Below, piece by piece: positions 24,120 through 35,392 of a stretch of 64,000 bases of DNA; the first letter of the stretch is position 1, and each line of letters opens with the position of its first letter. This stretch comes from Tetrastigma voinierianum (taxonomy: Eukaryota > Streptophyta > Magnoliopsida > Vitales > Vitaceae): assembly GCA_016808115.1 (NCBI GenBank), contig JAEQBH010000997.1:620001-684000 (forward strand), read 5' to 3'. The translations under genes and the position numbers were made by a program. A model generated the notes under the pieces. That model ran no database searches and was not told where the DNA came from. It saw only the letters and a list, made by a program, of their open reading frames with translations.

Positions 24120-25240
24120 GATAATAAGTACTGTGAGGTATTACGTAACATTTCCATCGGTACAAAAGTACCTCGTAGGTACTACGTACGTATTCATTAT
24201 ACGCAGGCACCTGCGAGAGGTACTACAGACTTTATACTTATTCTGTATTTCTCGCATCTCATACTTGTCTTACAGAGCATACACTTATATTACTTGATCT
24301 TGTACTTGTACACTGAACATGTACTTGTCTTACTCGGATCTTAATATCACTTGTTTCCTTATAGAAAGCATACTTTGTACTTCTCGGATCTTATACGTAG
24401 CTTATTTTGGTACAAAATACCGCAAGTACCTGCTACGTATTCCTTATACCTGAGTATCTCAGAAAAATTAATCAACTTATCATCCATGATACGAGAGCAA
24501 TTCTCGAGGTACCACGTAGATATGACGAATCGTATACCGGTATCAGGAACTTATTCTTATACATAAGTACTCTTAAGTACTACAGAACTTATATTGCAGT
24601 ACTCGCTTAAAATCCTGTACTACGGCATATCCCGTCTTACTTTAACTTATAATTGTATTAACGAACTCATTCTTGCTTTTGGTCGATACGAGTACCCGTG
24701 GGTACTACAAAATTTATACCTATTTTATCGATAATGAGTACGGTACGGGTACTACGTAACTTAATCGTATCTCAGGAGCACCAGAGGCAATTTTTAACTT
24801 AATCGTATACAGGAGCACCAGAGGTACTACGTAACTTGACCGATATAGGAGTACCGTAGTACTACATAACTTATACGTAAATACATTCGTATCTTTACTC
24901 TTATTCTTTATTCGTAGTCTTATCATATAACCGCTTGATTTCCTAGACCAAGCACATGATTGAGTAGGACACGTGCACAATAAGTACCCAAGATACCAGA
25001 CAGATCTAAGTGTCGAGCACAAAAGCAAGATTGCCGAGTATCAACAGAGTGCCATAAAGACTAATCGCATCAGAGTGTCGGGCACTATCAGACAGAGTGC
25101 CGTAGCACTTAACAAAGAGTACCATGATCGGGACGAGTGCCGAGCACTAATCGTGAGTACCGGTTATTTCAATCGGGAGGCCTGAGCACTAATCAGAGTA
25201 CCGTACTAATCAGAGTGCCTGAGCACCAATCGTGACAGAG
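24120..25240. repeat. Hairpin-word array in LTR copy 2
   Basis: Many short inverted words around 'CGTA'-like loops: AGTACC-TCGTA-GGTACT (24167-24183), AGTACCC-GT-GGGTACT (24691-24706), AGTAC-CGTA-GTACT (24850-24863), AGTGC-CGTA-GCACT (25096-25109) and AGTGC-CGA-GCACT (25136-25148). They are separated by AACTTATACTTAT-like or CTAATCAGAG-like spacers. The same arrangement is found at 49700-50530 in copy 4. Confidence 0.88.
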
Positions 25241-25904
25241 GCCGTGGTCGTTTAATAACCGGGTCTTAAAGTAGCTTTTACAATTATATGAGTTCAAGAA
25301 TTTATCATTACATATGGCATTTCACATACTTGCATAGTATATAATGCCTATGTATTCACACATCATTCATGTATTCTAGTCCTCTATGAATCTATTTCAT
25401 TTAGAAATCGAATCATTTCAATTGGATCATCTAAACTAAAGTTATGGCATTTTCATGCCAAACTAGTCAATTCACCGATTTTACCCGAGGGACAATTTGA
25501 AATACTCATTTTCCAGTGCCTTGACTCCATATTTGACACTAGTTCTTTAAAATTTTTAAAGTTATGGTGCAAGGTTCTCCTCCAACTGAATCACCCAAAT
25601 CGAGCAATCGAAACCTCAAGACACGCTCAAACAACCGACTACTCTATGAGCAAAACCGAAGCAAAATTGGGTCGAAATACGCCCTACCTCGAGCGAATCT
25701 CTTGTGCCACTTAGAGTCAGAATTACTGACGTCATTTCTGATGTTTGGTTCTCTGGTCTAGTTTAATTTGCCACTTAAATCACTCAATTAGGAATAAGAA
25801 ACGAAAGTTATGGCTAAAATAAGATACTGAATAAAACAGAGAGGTGTACTCAGATAGTTCAATTCGCACTAGCACATGTCACAAAACGAAAGGTAACCCA
25901 AATC

Positions 25905-25938
25905 ACCGGTACATGTTCAGGGTGTACCGGTACATGTC
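25905..25938. repeat. GTACCGGTAC island in LTR copy 2
   Basis: ACCGGTACATG at 25905, followed by GTACCGGTAC at 25924-25933 in the context TGTACCGGTACATG. Confidence 0.85.
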
Positions 25939-27271
25939 ACCAAAAAATGCCCATAATGTGTATTTTTCTCCCATTTTTCCATGTGTTGATACCCAAATCA
26001 ACCCAATCATCAATATACACATCAAATCTACTCCAAATTCATCTTATAATCTCAGACTAATTCATCTTTCAATTATCTTTCTTTCAAAAACTTTCCCATG
26101 AATTATCCCATAACCATTCTACTATGGGTCATAACCCATACACAAACCAAACATAGAATGATTAGTTAGTCATTCTAAACCCAATCAATTACTCACTCAA
26201 CCATGAATCCAACCAAAAGGAGGATTCTATAATTATCTTCAGGCCTTTTAGAGTTTTACTCAACCCTACTTCAATATTATCTTGGTGCTAGGGATGAATC
26301 CTAACAAACCCTAGGTTTGAGGCAAGATAATAACCATACAAAACCAAAGATCCATACCAAATCTCATAGAATCCATAATCAAGGTTAGTTTCCATACCTT
26401 AATCTGCTTGGCTTCTCTTCTTCTCCTCTTCCTCTTCCTCTACTTGCTTGTTCTTCTCCTCGTAATGAGACCAATTCTTGATCTTTAAATCAAAATATCT
26501 CTTATGCCTTGTTTGCCTCAAACCCATTGGGGTTAAGTTTCTTTTATTTGCTTTTTCGTCCTCCAACTTCGACTATTTGAATTTCAACTTCCCATTATTT
26601 TATTTCGGGCCTCTATTCTCATCAACTATGACTTTTAAGCCCCTTCTTAATAAATTACATAATTTTATCCTTAAATCTTGTAAATTTCTCGGGTCTTCAA
26701 GTTTCCATGTTTCAGATTTAACCCCACGAACATCAATTATTGCTATACCCTAAACATGTCGAAAACTGCTAGGGTATATTTTGGGGTGTTACAAATGATG
26801 TGTTCAAAACATGAATAAGCATGTGTATATGTAAATGAATGTTAAAGTTATATGTAGTTGTTTAAAGTGTGATGACCTTTATCAGAGGTCGTCCATATGT
26901 ATTAATTCCCACTAAGCTATAAGCTTAGCACGGGTGTTTCATCTGTGTAGGTACAGGAGAAGCAGAAACAAGAAGTCTGAACACTCCACATCAACAACCA
27001 AGGCCAACACATCACTAGGTGCCCATTAGAAGACCATTTGGTATAATATGCATGTATTTTTTTGTTTTTTAAACAATGTAAATATTGTACACGTTGAACA
27101 CTTCCATATATGGAGCTTGTATATATTTTGTAATCCACTGCTACGTATCATAAGATGTTAAACGCCGAACATTATAATGAACGAAGAAGCTTAGAGTTTA
27201 TAAGTTATAGTAAAACGGGAGCATCCTGATCCGTTCGACTCCACCAATTGTCGGACTGGAAGGGGTGTCAC

Positions 27272-28414
27272 TACCATGTACTCCTAAAATGACCAGGAGT
27301 TAGAGAAAATTTTTATACGAAACTAGTAGTCATGTGTTAAGAATCAGCACTTACCAGTTCAGCTGACCGATGGAAGTTGTGATTGTGGATGAACATCCCA
27401 TTATCGGCCATAGGCTGGAAGTCCCCTTTATCCATATAAAGAGGAAGCGGAATGGAATACTGCTCTGAGCGGGCCGTCACAAGCATCCTGGCACTGGATA
27501 ACGTCACCTACGCGACGTAACCAGAGATTCCTCTCGATTGAGGGGCTCCTTATGGATGATTTTCTCGCACTTCCTCGATCCGAGTCAGCCGTGATCCGTC
27601 GAGGGTTGAACCCTCTCCAATGGCGGAACATATGTACTTACCAACATCGGGTCGTAGACTTTTCGCTGGTCCGGGCCGCTAAGAGTTTCGCTGGTGTCGG
27701 AGTAGTAATACATTCCCCGATTGGGCACCCATTCCACTCTTTCAACACCGGAGGACTCACTACAACCGTAACTCTCCTCTAGAAGCATATTAGCCTCCTT
27801 GAGGCAAACCCCCAACGTCGGCTAGTCATTGGAAGCCAGATCGGGGGACTCCACCAAGACTATGGCCCCGTCCTTCTGAGCCTCCTCATCTGAGGTAGAC
27901 CGCCCCAGGTCGCCCTTCCGAACTGGGAGGTGGCCACACCCTGTGGTCGCAGCCGTCTACGCCGGCAGTAAACCCCGACCGGCAAGGCCAAACATTTTTC
28001 CTCCCTCGCAGGGGCTCACTACCCATTAATCCCCGCCTCAATCTAAAAACCTTCTAACCTAGCGCCGACTACCTTTGATTGTCGTGCCCTCGTCTCGCTC
28101 TTTCTTTGCTCTGGGCCAGGGTAGCCGTGGGACTCTTAGGGTCAAGTAACACAGGCAAGCCTCTCACTAAAGCCCTCAGAAGCCAGGCCTTCGTTCGTCC
28201 TCCCAGTGGGAAATCGCCTGAGAGGATCTGCCCGAGACCTACCTGAGGAGATCAACAGGAACGAAATGCTCCCCCTCAATGACATCAACGGGCGACGAGT
28301 TGGGAACGATAGGGATAATATAAGGGAAAGGGCTACCGCCCAACTCTCGCAAATTCTTCACCGTCAGTAGAAGCTCATGGTTTCGCTTTGCCTCCGTTTT
28401 CTCAAGCAATCACC
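27272..28414 (-). pseudogene. Tat antisense ORF, N-terminal side
   Basis: Minus-strand frames are readable in pieces: SPFPYIIPIVPNSSPVDVIE with GEHFVPVDLLR (about 28330-28240), the 27815-27585 frame with NRGMYYYSDTSETLSGPDQR, and MADNGMFIHNHNFHRSAEL (about 27415-27360). GC content is higher than in the flanking LTRs. It is cut from the rest of the Tat element by the solo LTR on the left and the Athila element on the right. Product unknown. Several stops are present. Confidence 0.55.
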
Positions 28415-29790
28415 TGATGTTCTCCAAGCCACTTCAATCCGCTTTATTAATCGGGAGCAGTACCCAAATAAGTATCCCGAGCCTTGTTTATTACTGTGTT
28501 TTTAAGCACTTTGCGGTACTAATCGCTTTAAATAACCCAATTGATACATTGAGGTCCCGGCTTTGCTACTGATCACATTTTATGGCTATTTTTGTACTTT
28601 TACAGGTCAAATACCTCATTATCTTCAATCCGATTCAAACATGACAAACCCGAGCCGAATTCGAAGATGCATGATCTAACCAGAGGAAAATTGGAGCACA
28701 AAAAATGTTAAAAGAAGGCACTGAAAGTTCTGTGGTTGCGAAAATTCGCAACTCCGCAAATTTTACAGTTGTGAAATTCTCGCAACCTCGCAAAATTTCG
28801 TGTGCTGCGACCGCGAAGGTACCGCTATTGACCGCACCGCTTGTTCGCTTTGCACAAAATTTCCCTTGATGTACTTCTTGGTTCCCTTAGACATTATTGT
28901 ACTTTATTACCGGGAAGCACCTATATAAGCCTGGCCAAGCTTGTAATTTCAACTCATCTTTCACCAACAATCAATCAATAAAATCAGCACCTAAGCTTCC
29001 TCTCCTCGTGTCGTGATTTTCTCCTTCTTTTCGTAGATGCCACTAGCCAAACACCCTTGATGATGACAAATCAAGGGATGCTTATTAAACCCCTTCATCC
29101 TTGAAGGAAGGCCATCAAGTGTTAGCTTTGAGGCAAACTACATGTTCTCATGCTTTTCATGTATGCATTTAAGGGTATTTGCGTTCCTGCTTCTCACCTT
29201 AGGTTAAATCTCTTAGACATGCTCTCTCTAACGTGTATTTGGCAAGCTTTTTGGGTTCAATGGATACTTATCACTAGATCTACTGATACCCAGTTAGTTG
29301 TCTCCTATTAGTTACTGAAGGGTAGGTTTAGGAGGTGTGTTCTCACCGTTTGGGAGCATTTATGCTCATTAAATGCCATTTTTTAAGAGGAAAACTTTTA
29401 GGGTTTGGGTTTTAAAGCTAAATGAAGATCCGGCTCGAGAAATGACTATATGTCATCCTCCCCAACGCGAGGAAAAAGACCTAAGGACATGTCGGTTAAC
29501 TTAGAACCCTAAGCCCAGTGGCCCGAAACTTCAAGGAGTTCTCTTTTTAACTTTTATTTCAATTTGTTTCCAGTTTTCAACCATTCACCCACACTGCCTT
29601 TCACACAAATCCTAAAAATCTAAAGAGGAAACACCATTTATAATGCACTACAACCTTCTCTCACGAAGAAAACCCATCCCGTGTTCAATCTTGAGCCACT
29701 ATACTGCAAAGAGAGCTTTACTACTTACGAGGAATTTAGGTTTATAAATATTGTTGATTCCGGAACAACCTACTTGGCATAAACGAATCA
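28415..29790 (+). repeat. Athila 5' LTR
   Basis: 1376 bp. Aligns with 33994-35392 through long shared blocks such as TACTAATCGCTTTAAATAAC and CAAACACCCTTGATGATGAC. It carries a palindrome-rich block at 28736-28830, then TATATAAG at 28922-28929. Confidence 0.92.
28736..28830. repeat. GCGAAAATTCGC-type word island, 5' LTR
   Basis: TTGCGAAAATTCGCAA at 28736-28751, then CCGCAAATTTTAC, TGAAATTCTCGCAAC, CTCGCAAAATTTCG and TGCGACCGCGAA. These are short words built on GCGAAA/TTTCGC, about 90 bp upstream of the TATA box. The homologous block in the 3' LTR is 34314-34395. Confidence 0.82.
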
Positions 29791-29792
29791 AA

Positions 29793-29810
29793 TGGCGCTG
29801 TTGCCGGGGA
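29793..29810 (+). promoter_or_regulatory. Athila primer binding site (tRNA-Asp)
   Basis: TGGCGCTGTTGCCGGGGA, one change from the TGGCGCCGTTGCCGGGGA complement of plant tRNA-Asp used by Athila elements. It lies two bases after the 5' LTR. Confidence 0.92.
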
Positions 29811-30117
29811 TGGTGCCTAAGTGCGAAAGAGAAGCTGTGAACTTGTGATTCACATCACAAGTATTGGTGAATTCTCATTTCTTTTTTATTTTACCATTTT
29901 TCCCAATCAGAGTTCAACAAGTAGGAATTTGAAATTTGCACTGCTTATAGCGCATCTTTCCTCGCTTTCTATTCTAACTACATCAACCTTTTTGGTAGCC
30001 TTATTTTTGTTGGTTTCTTGTTTGTGTTGTGTTCATAGCAAGCTTATGCAAAGGGGGACATAAACACCTAGTGCGCATTGGAAAGGCTATGCTCCACAAC
30101 AAGGGTGTGAAATTAGT
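29811..30117 (+). other. Athila leader
   Basis: Untranslated stretch between the primer site and gag. The frame at 29821-30063 is hydrophobic and shows no recognised motif. I do not call it a gene. Confidence 0.5.
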
Positions 30118-31376
30118 TTGCACACCAACCAGATGGAGCCCCCACCTGAAGAGCAGCAGAGCCAACAGGGGATTCAAAGAGAGCCTAATGCCTACAGGTC
30201 AATGAGGGATCACATACACCAACCAAGGGTGAGTGCACCCTCATGCATTATACCCCCTGCAGAGGATGTGGCAGTGAGACCTTATCTGGTTCCCCTTACT
30301 GACTTTCATGCAGGCGGAAAATGAAAATCCATACACACACATCCGGGATTTCGAGGAAGCTCAGACAACTTTCAAAGAGGGTGCAACCGATATGGAGAGA
30401 TGCTGAAGTTGAAAGCTCTATTAATTCAAAGACAAAGCCAAAATTTACGACCACTTAGCCAAGGACCATCGTGAACCAGCAGAGCCGTAGGTAGAATTTT
30501 TGAAGAAGTTCTCTTCAGCAAGACAAGACCAACAATTTGAAAGAGGCAAATCTTACACCTTTGCAACTCAAGTGACAAAGTGGAAAATTTTATCGTGGTT
30601 GGAAAAGGTATCTTGAAACCATCAATGCATGCCCACACCACGCGGCTTTCGATAATTGATGTCGGTAAACCACTTCACGATGGAATGTCCCCGCCATGAA
30701 ACAACTCTCGAGACTATGCGTAGGGACTTCATAAAAGAATCCATATGAAGCCATGGACTTCCTCAACTATGTTGTTGAAACCTCCAAAGCTTGGGATGAA
30801 CAAAATCCCAAGGAAAATGATACACATAGGCCACCAGTAAACCAAAGGGGAGGCATGTATTCACTGGGGGAGGAAGTAGAACTAAAGGCTAAGTTGTCCA
30901 CCCTAGCTAGGAGGATGGAAGAACTTGAAATAAGAAATCAGCATGAGGTCGTAGCAAAGGATCGAGGCATCTGGTGCCCCACTCAACCATGTTTCAATTG
31001 CCAATCCACCGGTCACCAAGGAGAGCATTGTCCAAATTCTTCCTCAGTAAGGGATTTGATGGTTGAAAATGCAAATGTCGTGGGCCAAAATAGGCCACCA
31101 GCTGATGCCCAGTATGGAAACACCTATAATCTCAACTGGAAGAACCACCCCAACCTCTCCTGGAAGCCTAAACCTCCAGCGTATGTTCCCCCAGGTGCAC
31201 AGCAGCAGCAACCACCTTCCTCTTCTCCAGTAGAACAGGCCATAATGAATTTGAGCAAGGTGGTGGGGAATTTTGTAGAAGAGCAGAAAGCTATTAATGC
31301 TCAGTTGAATCAAAGAATAGAAAATGTAGAAAGTCTGCAAAGGAAAGAATTGATGGGCTCCATAATAAATTTTTAA
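30118..31376 (+). pseudogene. Athila gag remnant
   Basis: Athila gag in pieces: RSMRDHIHQPRVSAPSCIIP then VAVRPYLVPL (30200-30300); the retrotransposon gag core out of frame near 30345-30660; then a long open piece (30753-31376) with MDFLNYVVETSKAWDEQNPK, a zinc knuckle CFNCQSTGHQGEHC (30990-31031), a proline/glutamine-rich stretch and a predicted coiled coil (EEQKAINAQLNQRIENVESL). Capsid protein of the element. Frameshifts near 30320, 30410 and 30670 inactivate it. Confidence 0.9.
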
Positions 31377-31886
31377 CAAAAAAATTGATATCTCGTTAAA
31401 TATCCATCACAAGCTCGACTAACTGTACAAATAGTGAAGGAGCAAGGGAGACTTTCCGTACACGCCCAATCCTAAGGGAGTGCATGAATTCAAGTTAGCG
31501 CCGTTGAGCTCGCACCAAAGATGGACGGCAAAGCATTATCACTTTGAGGAGTGGTAAGGAAATTGAAACAAACTGCTCAAACCCGTTGTAAAACCGAGAA
31601 AAAAATAGGAAGTGGTTTGCATCACATACTTCATTAAAGAGGATTCGATAAAGAAAAGCATGCCTCCTCCATTTCCCCCAAGCACCGAGAGGCAAAAGAA
31701 GGCCTCCTGCCAAAGGTGCATCCCGAAGTACTAAGGCAAGTAAAAGTGAACATTCCACTGCTTGACATGATCAAACAGCCAACCTATAAATTTCTAAAGG
31801 ACTGTACAATAAGAAAGGGTCAAGTATCGATTAAGAAGGCCTTCCTGACTTAACAAGTCAGCTCTATCATCCAATGCAAAACCTTA
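31377..31886 (+). pseudogene. Linker between Athila gag and protease
   Basis: Continuation of the gag-pol frame with frameshifts. Recognisable scraps are NPKGVHEFK and the block leading to the protease (FLKDCTIRKG, about 31790-31825). No independent gene. Confidence 0.6.
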
Positions 31887-32321
31887 GTGAAATACAAAGA
31901 TCCAGGATCCCCCACCATATCAGTCAATATTGGAGGGATCTGCATAAACAAAGCACTACTAGATATGGGAGCTAGTGTCAACCTACTGCCATACTCAATG
32001 TACAAGCAGTTAGGTTTGGGGGAGCTGAAGCCTACCAACATCACCCTATCCTTAGCGGATCGATCAGTGAAAATACCAAAGGGAATAATTGAGGATGTCT
32101 TGGTGAAGGTAGACAAATTCTACTATCCGGTGGATTTTATGGTTCTCGATACAGAGCCAGTGGCAGAGGGCACTAACCAAGTGCCCATCATACTTGGGAG
32201 GCCATTTTTTGCCACATCTAATGCCATAATCAACTGTCGGAATGGAGTCATGCAACTCACCTTCTATAACATGACCCCGGGAGCTCAACACATTTTTCAC
32301 CCGGGAAAGCAACAAGCATAA
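31887..32321 (+). pseudogene. Athila aspartic protease remnant
   Basis: Open frame with the retropepsin fold signatures ISVNIGGICINKALLDMGAS, VNLLPYSMYKQLGL, ITLSLADRSVKIPKGIIEDV and PIILGRPFFATSNAIINC. The catalytic triad Asp-Thr/Ser-Gly reads Asp-Met-Gly at about 31972, so the active site is altered. It would have cut the gag-pol polyprotein. The frame is open and well preserved compared with gag, but the downstream pol is missing. Confidence 0.9.
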
Positions 32322-33993
32322 GTTAAAGAGGGGGATGAGGAGAAGACCGATTTAAGCATGCCTGAGCGGTGCAAATGTGGGAAAATACAGTGCACAAGAA
32401 CTACAGGAAGAATTAACAAAGAACAAAGAAGCAATTAATGAAGAATCTCTTGCATCAGTCATCCCACCAGTACCACCAGAGAGAAGGATGCTTAAAACAA
32501 AGGAGCGTGTTTAACCACCGCGAGCACACCACTACAAGCATGGAGGAGCTTCTCCTCCTGGACCCCCCATGAAACCCTCAAGCTACACATTTGGGAGTGG
32601 CTTCTGCAGTATCTCGGAAGTCACTAATTTAATTGCTTAATTTTGTTTAAATCTCAGTTTTGTTAATGATCTTGTTGTGATCAGTTGTTTGCTTGTATCG
32701 GTAGCCATGAAGAAGATCGCCAGCCTCCTTCCAAGAAGACTCACTGCCTAGGCTAAGGACGATTCTTCTTCAGCCACCCATTGAGGAGGTACCAATACCT
32801 CCACTAACTTTCCTATCTACACCCCATTGCGGACAATGGTATACTGGTTCGTGACGTGGGGAGAGTTATGTTGAAGATGTTTATACGCTGATTTCGCTTG
32901 CTTCAGACCACCGTCTCAAAGAAAGCCCATTTTTTATATGTTAATGGCTTGTCAGATACTTCATGTTGAAAAGCTTTAAATTTTTGTGAAATACAATCAT
33001 ATATATATTTCATAATGTACTCCATGTTTCTATACTTTTGCAACCAAATTTTTTTTACCACCATTTTTTTTATGATTCTGCCTTTCCTGTAAGTTGAAAA
33101 GTTGAAGCACTGTATGATGCCATCAATGCTAGAATAGTCCCATGCATGATTAAGTAGATGGTTAGTTGAAGTCCCCGAGTATTCAACCTTTTTCATCCAC
33201 CTTTATTAAACAAACACACGCACACGCCGCTGCACAGTCGAGAAACTGCATCTCTTTACTTGCAAACCGGCCTTTAGCTCATTGACAGACCTTAATAAAG
33301 TTATGACCCCATGAAAAGAAGGCCAATGAGTCTTCCAAAAGAAAAAGAAAAAAAAAAGAAAAGAGAATAGAAAAGTCGTGACGCTTTGCCTTGAAACCTG
33401 AGACTGCCGAGGTCTACGCAAAGCCTTTAAAGCCCTGGGTGCCCTAAACCAACTCGGGGTCAGGGGAGCCACCCTAATTTAGTGCTCGCCAGCGCGGGTG
33501 GATAAGAGCTGAAGGAACAGAGGTGCTGGAATTTAGAAATCATTCGGAGTCCTGGGTGAAACCTGTAGAGTTTGTGGTCGAAAGATCTTTTTGACTTGTT
33601 GCCTTAAACCCTTAGTCAAGTTCAGTCATCACTTTGATCCTGCTGGCTAATTTAGATCTGAAGCAGCGTCAGCTCACAAAGATTGCATCCCTACACAAAA
33701 GAGGGTAACAAGAGTGGGACCTGATCTGCCTAGGGGTTGGTCATCAATATACCCATGAGCTTAGTCGGGGGAGGAGAGCAGCTTAGAAGGGTACCTTATT
33801 GGTGAAAACCGATCACCTAAACACATAGGATTTCGTGAAGTTCAGTTTATTTCCTGAATGAACACGTCTCAAACTTTTCCTTATACACTTATTCTTCCAA
33901 GTCGGTTTTTATGCAGTTCGAGCTGATAAGGGTAAGCATACTAATACACACAGACTTTTGAACATACAACCCTTCTTTTGCATACATAGTCTG
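32322..33993 (+). other. Athila 3' non-coding remnant, pol deleted
   Basis: After the protease a short pol-like tail is readable (MLKTKERV then PPRAHHYKHGG, about 32490-32560). RT, RNase H and integrase motifs are all missing, placing a large deletion near 32340-32480. The rest is non-coding. A purine-rich AGTCGGGGGAGGAGAG near 33764 may be the displaced polypurine tract. Confidence 0.7.
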
Positions 33994-35392
33994 TGATGAT
34001 CTTCCTTTCTTTTTTATCATCGCTAAGGGACTAGCTCGGTCGTGGAGTGACACTCAACAAGGCTATCACGAGCCCCGTTTATTGTAGGTTTTGAGAACTT
34101 TGTGTACTAATCGCTTTAAATAACCCAATCTGATAAGAAGAGGTCTCATGACATCAACAGCAATATATTATTTTGTAGTTTCGCAGCCTACCACCAATAT
34201 CTTCAATCCGATCTGGAACACTGACGAACCCGAGCCGACCAAGATTTGATGATCGAACTGTGAGGAAATTGGAGACAAAATGTCAAGAGAAGGAAAATTC
34301 CGTGAAAGTTTCAGGTTGCGAAATTGCAACCCGCAAATTTTCGCAGTTGCTAAATTTTTACAACCTCGCGAAATTTTGCAAGTTACGACCGTGGAAGGTA
34401 CCCGTCGTTGACCGCTAATTCGCCATTTCCGCTTGGCTTTCAGACAAAATTGCCCTTGATGTAATTTGTCTCTTAGACATTATTGTAATTTCCTTGTTAA
34501 TTGCAACTATATAAGCTCGAATCAAGCTTGTAATTTCAACTCAATCTTCACCATCAATCAATTAACAAAAATTCTAAGACTGCTTCCTCTCCTCGGGTGG
34601 TTTCGTGATTTTCTCTCCCTTCCTTCACTTTCTGTATTTTTCTCACTAAAGCCAAACACCCTTGATGATGACAAATCAAGGGATGTTCTACTTAAAACCC
34701 TCATCCTTGAAGGGGAAGGCCACTGGGTGTTAGTTTTGAGGCAAACCACATGTTCATGCTTTTCATGTATGCATTTAAGGGTATTTCAAGGCTCCCGCTT
34801 CTCACCTTAGGTTAAATCTCTTAGGCATGCTCTCTCTAACGTGTATTTGGCAAGCTTTTTGGGTTCAATGGATACTTATCACTAGATCCACTGATACCCA
34901 GTTAGTTGTCTCCTATTAGTTACTGAAGGGTAGGTTTAGGAGGTGTGTTCTCACCGTTTGGGAGCATTTATGCTCATTAAATGCCATTTTTAAGAGGAAA
35001 ACTTTTAGGGTTTAGGTTTTAAAGCTAAATGAAGATCCGGCCTGGAAATGACTATATGTCATCCTCCAACGCGAGAAAAGACTCCAAGGGACATGCCTAA
35101 CTTAACCCTAAGCCTGGGAAGGCCCGAAACTAAGGAGTTCCCTTTAACTTGATTTACACTATTTCCAGTTTTCAACCATTCACCCACACTGCCTTTCACA
35201 CAAATCCTAAAAATCCAACGAGGAAACACCATTTTCAATGCACTGCAATTCTTCTCTCACGGCGAAAACCCATCCCCATGTTCGACCTTGGGAGCTTCAT
35301 CATAATCAGAGTAACTTTGCTACGACAAAGATGAGAGGAATTTAGTTTATAAATATCGTTGATTCTAACAAACTTACTGCATAAACGAATCA
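33994..35392 (+). repeat. Athila 3' LTR
   Basis: 1399 bp partner of 28415-29790. It has its own GCGAAA/TTTCGC word block at 34314-34395 and TATATAAG at 34508-34515. Many small indels against the 5' copy show an old insertion. Confidence 0.92.

Larger units (their letters stand above)
23252..26793 (-). mobile_element. Long solo LTR (Del/Tekay-like), copy 2
   Basis: 3542 bp, starting TGTCACACCCC and ending GGGGTGTTACA, with a perfect AATGA duplication (23247-23251 and 26794-26798). It lies inside copy 1 and in the opposite orientation: its right end, reverse-complemented, reads TGTAACACCCC...CAGTTTTCGACATGTTTAGG and matches the left end of copy 1. Contents on the plus strand: a poly-T tract (about 23331-23362), a CACGG...CCGTG element near 23571-23595 (reverse complement of the one in copy 1), a hairpin-word array at about 24120-25240, a GTACCGGTAC island at 25905-25935, and a pyrimidine tract at 26409-26461. 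No coding capacity. Confidence 0.88.
21410..27266 (+). mobile_element. Long solo LTR (Del/Tekay-like), copy 1, interrupted
   Basis: Begins TGTAACACCT. GTCAC flanks it on both sides (21405-21409 and 27267-27271), and the last few bases of the right end (expected GTNACA) are missing. Without the nested copy 2 (23252-26793) it is about 2.3 kb. Landmarks: a purine (GAAG)n tract at 21781-21840, a GTACC/GGTACC word island at 22249-22400, and CTTAGCACGGGTGTTTC near 26929 followed by GTGTAGGTACAGGAGAAG. No ORF and no internal domain. I assign it to the long-LTR chromoviruses from the TGTAACACC...GGGTGTNACA ends, which is inference. Confidence 0.78.
28415..35392 (+). mobile_element. Athila-type Ty3-Gypsy element with pol deleted
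   Basis: LTRs at 28415-29790 and 33994-35392 (both TGATG...ATAAACGAATCA) bracket a tRNA-Asp-type primer site, an Athila gag and an aspartic protease. RT, RNase H and integrase are absent, so the element is internally deleted (about 7.0 kb against 10 kb or more for full elements). No clear 5-bp duplication is seen: left flank TCACC, right flank CTAAC. It sits inside the antisense-ORF region of the Tat element. Confidence 0.9.
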
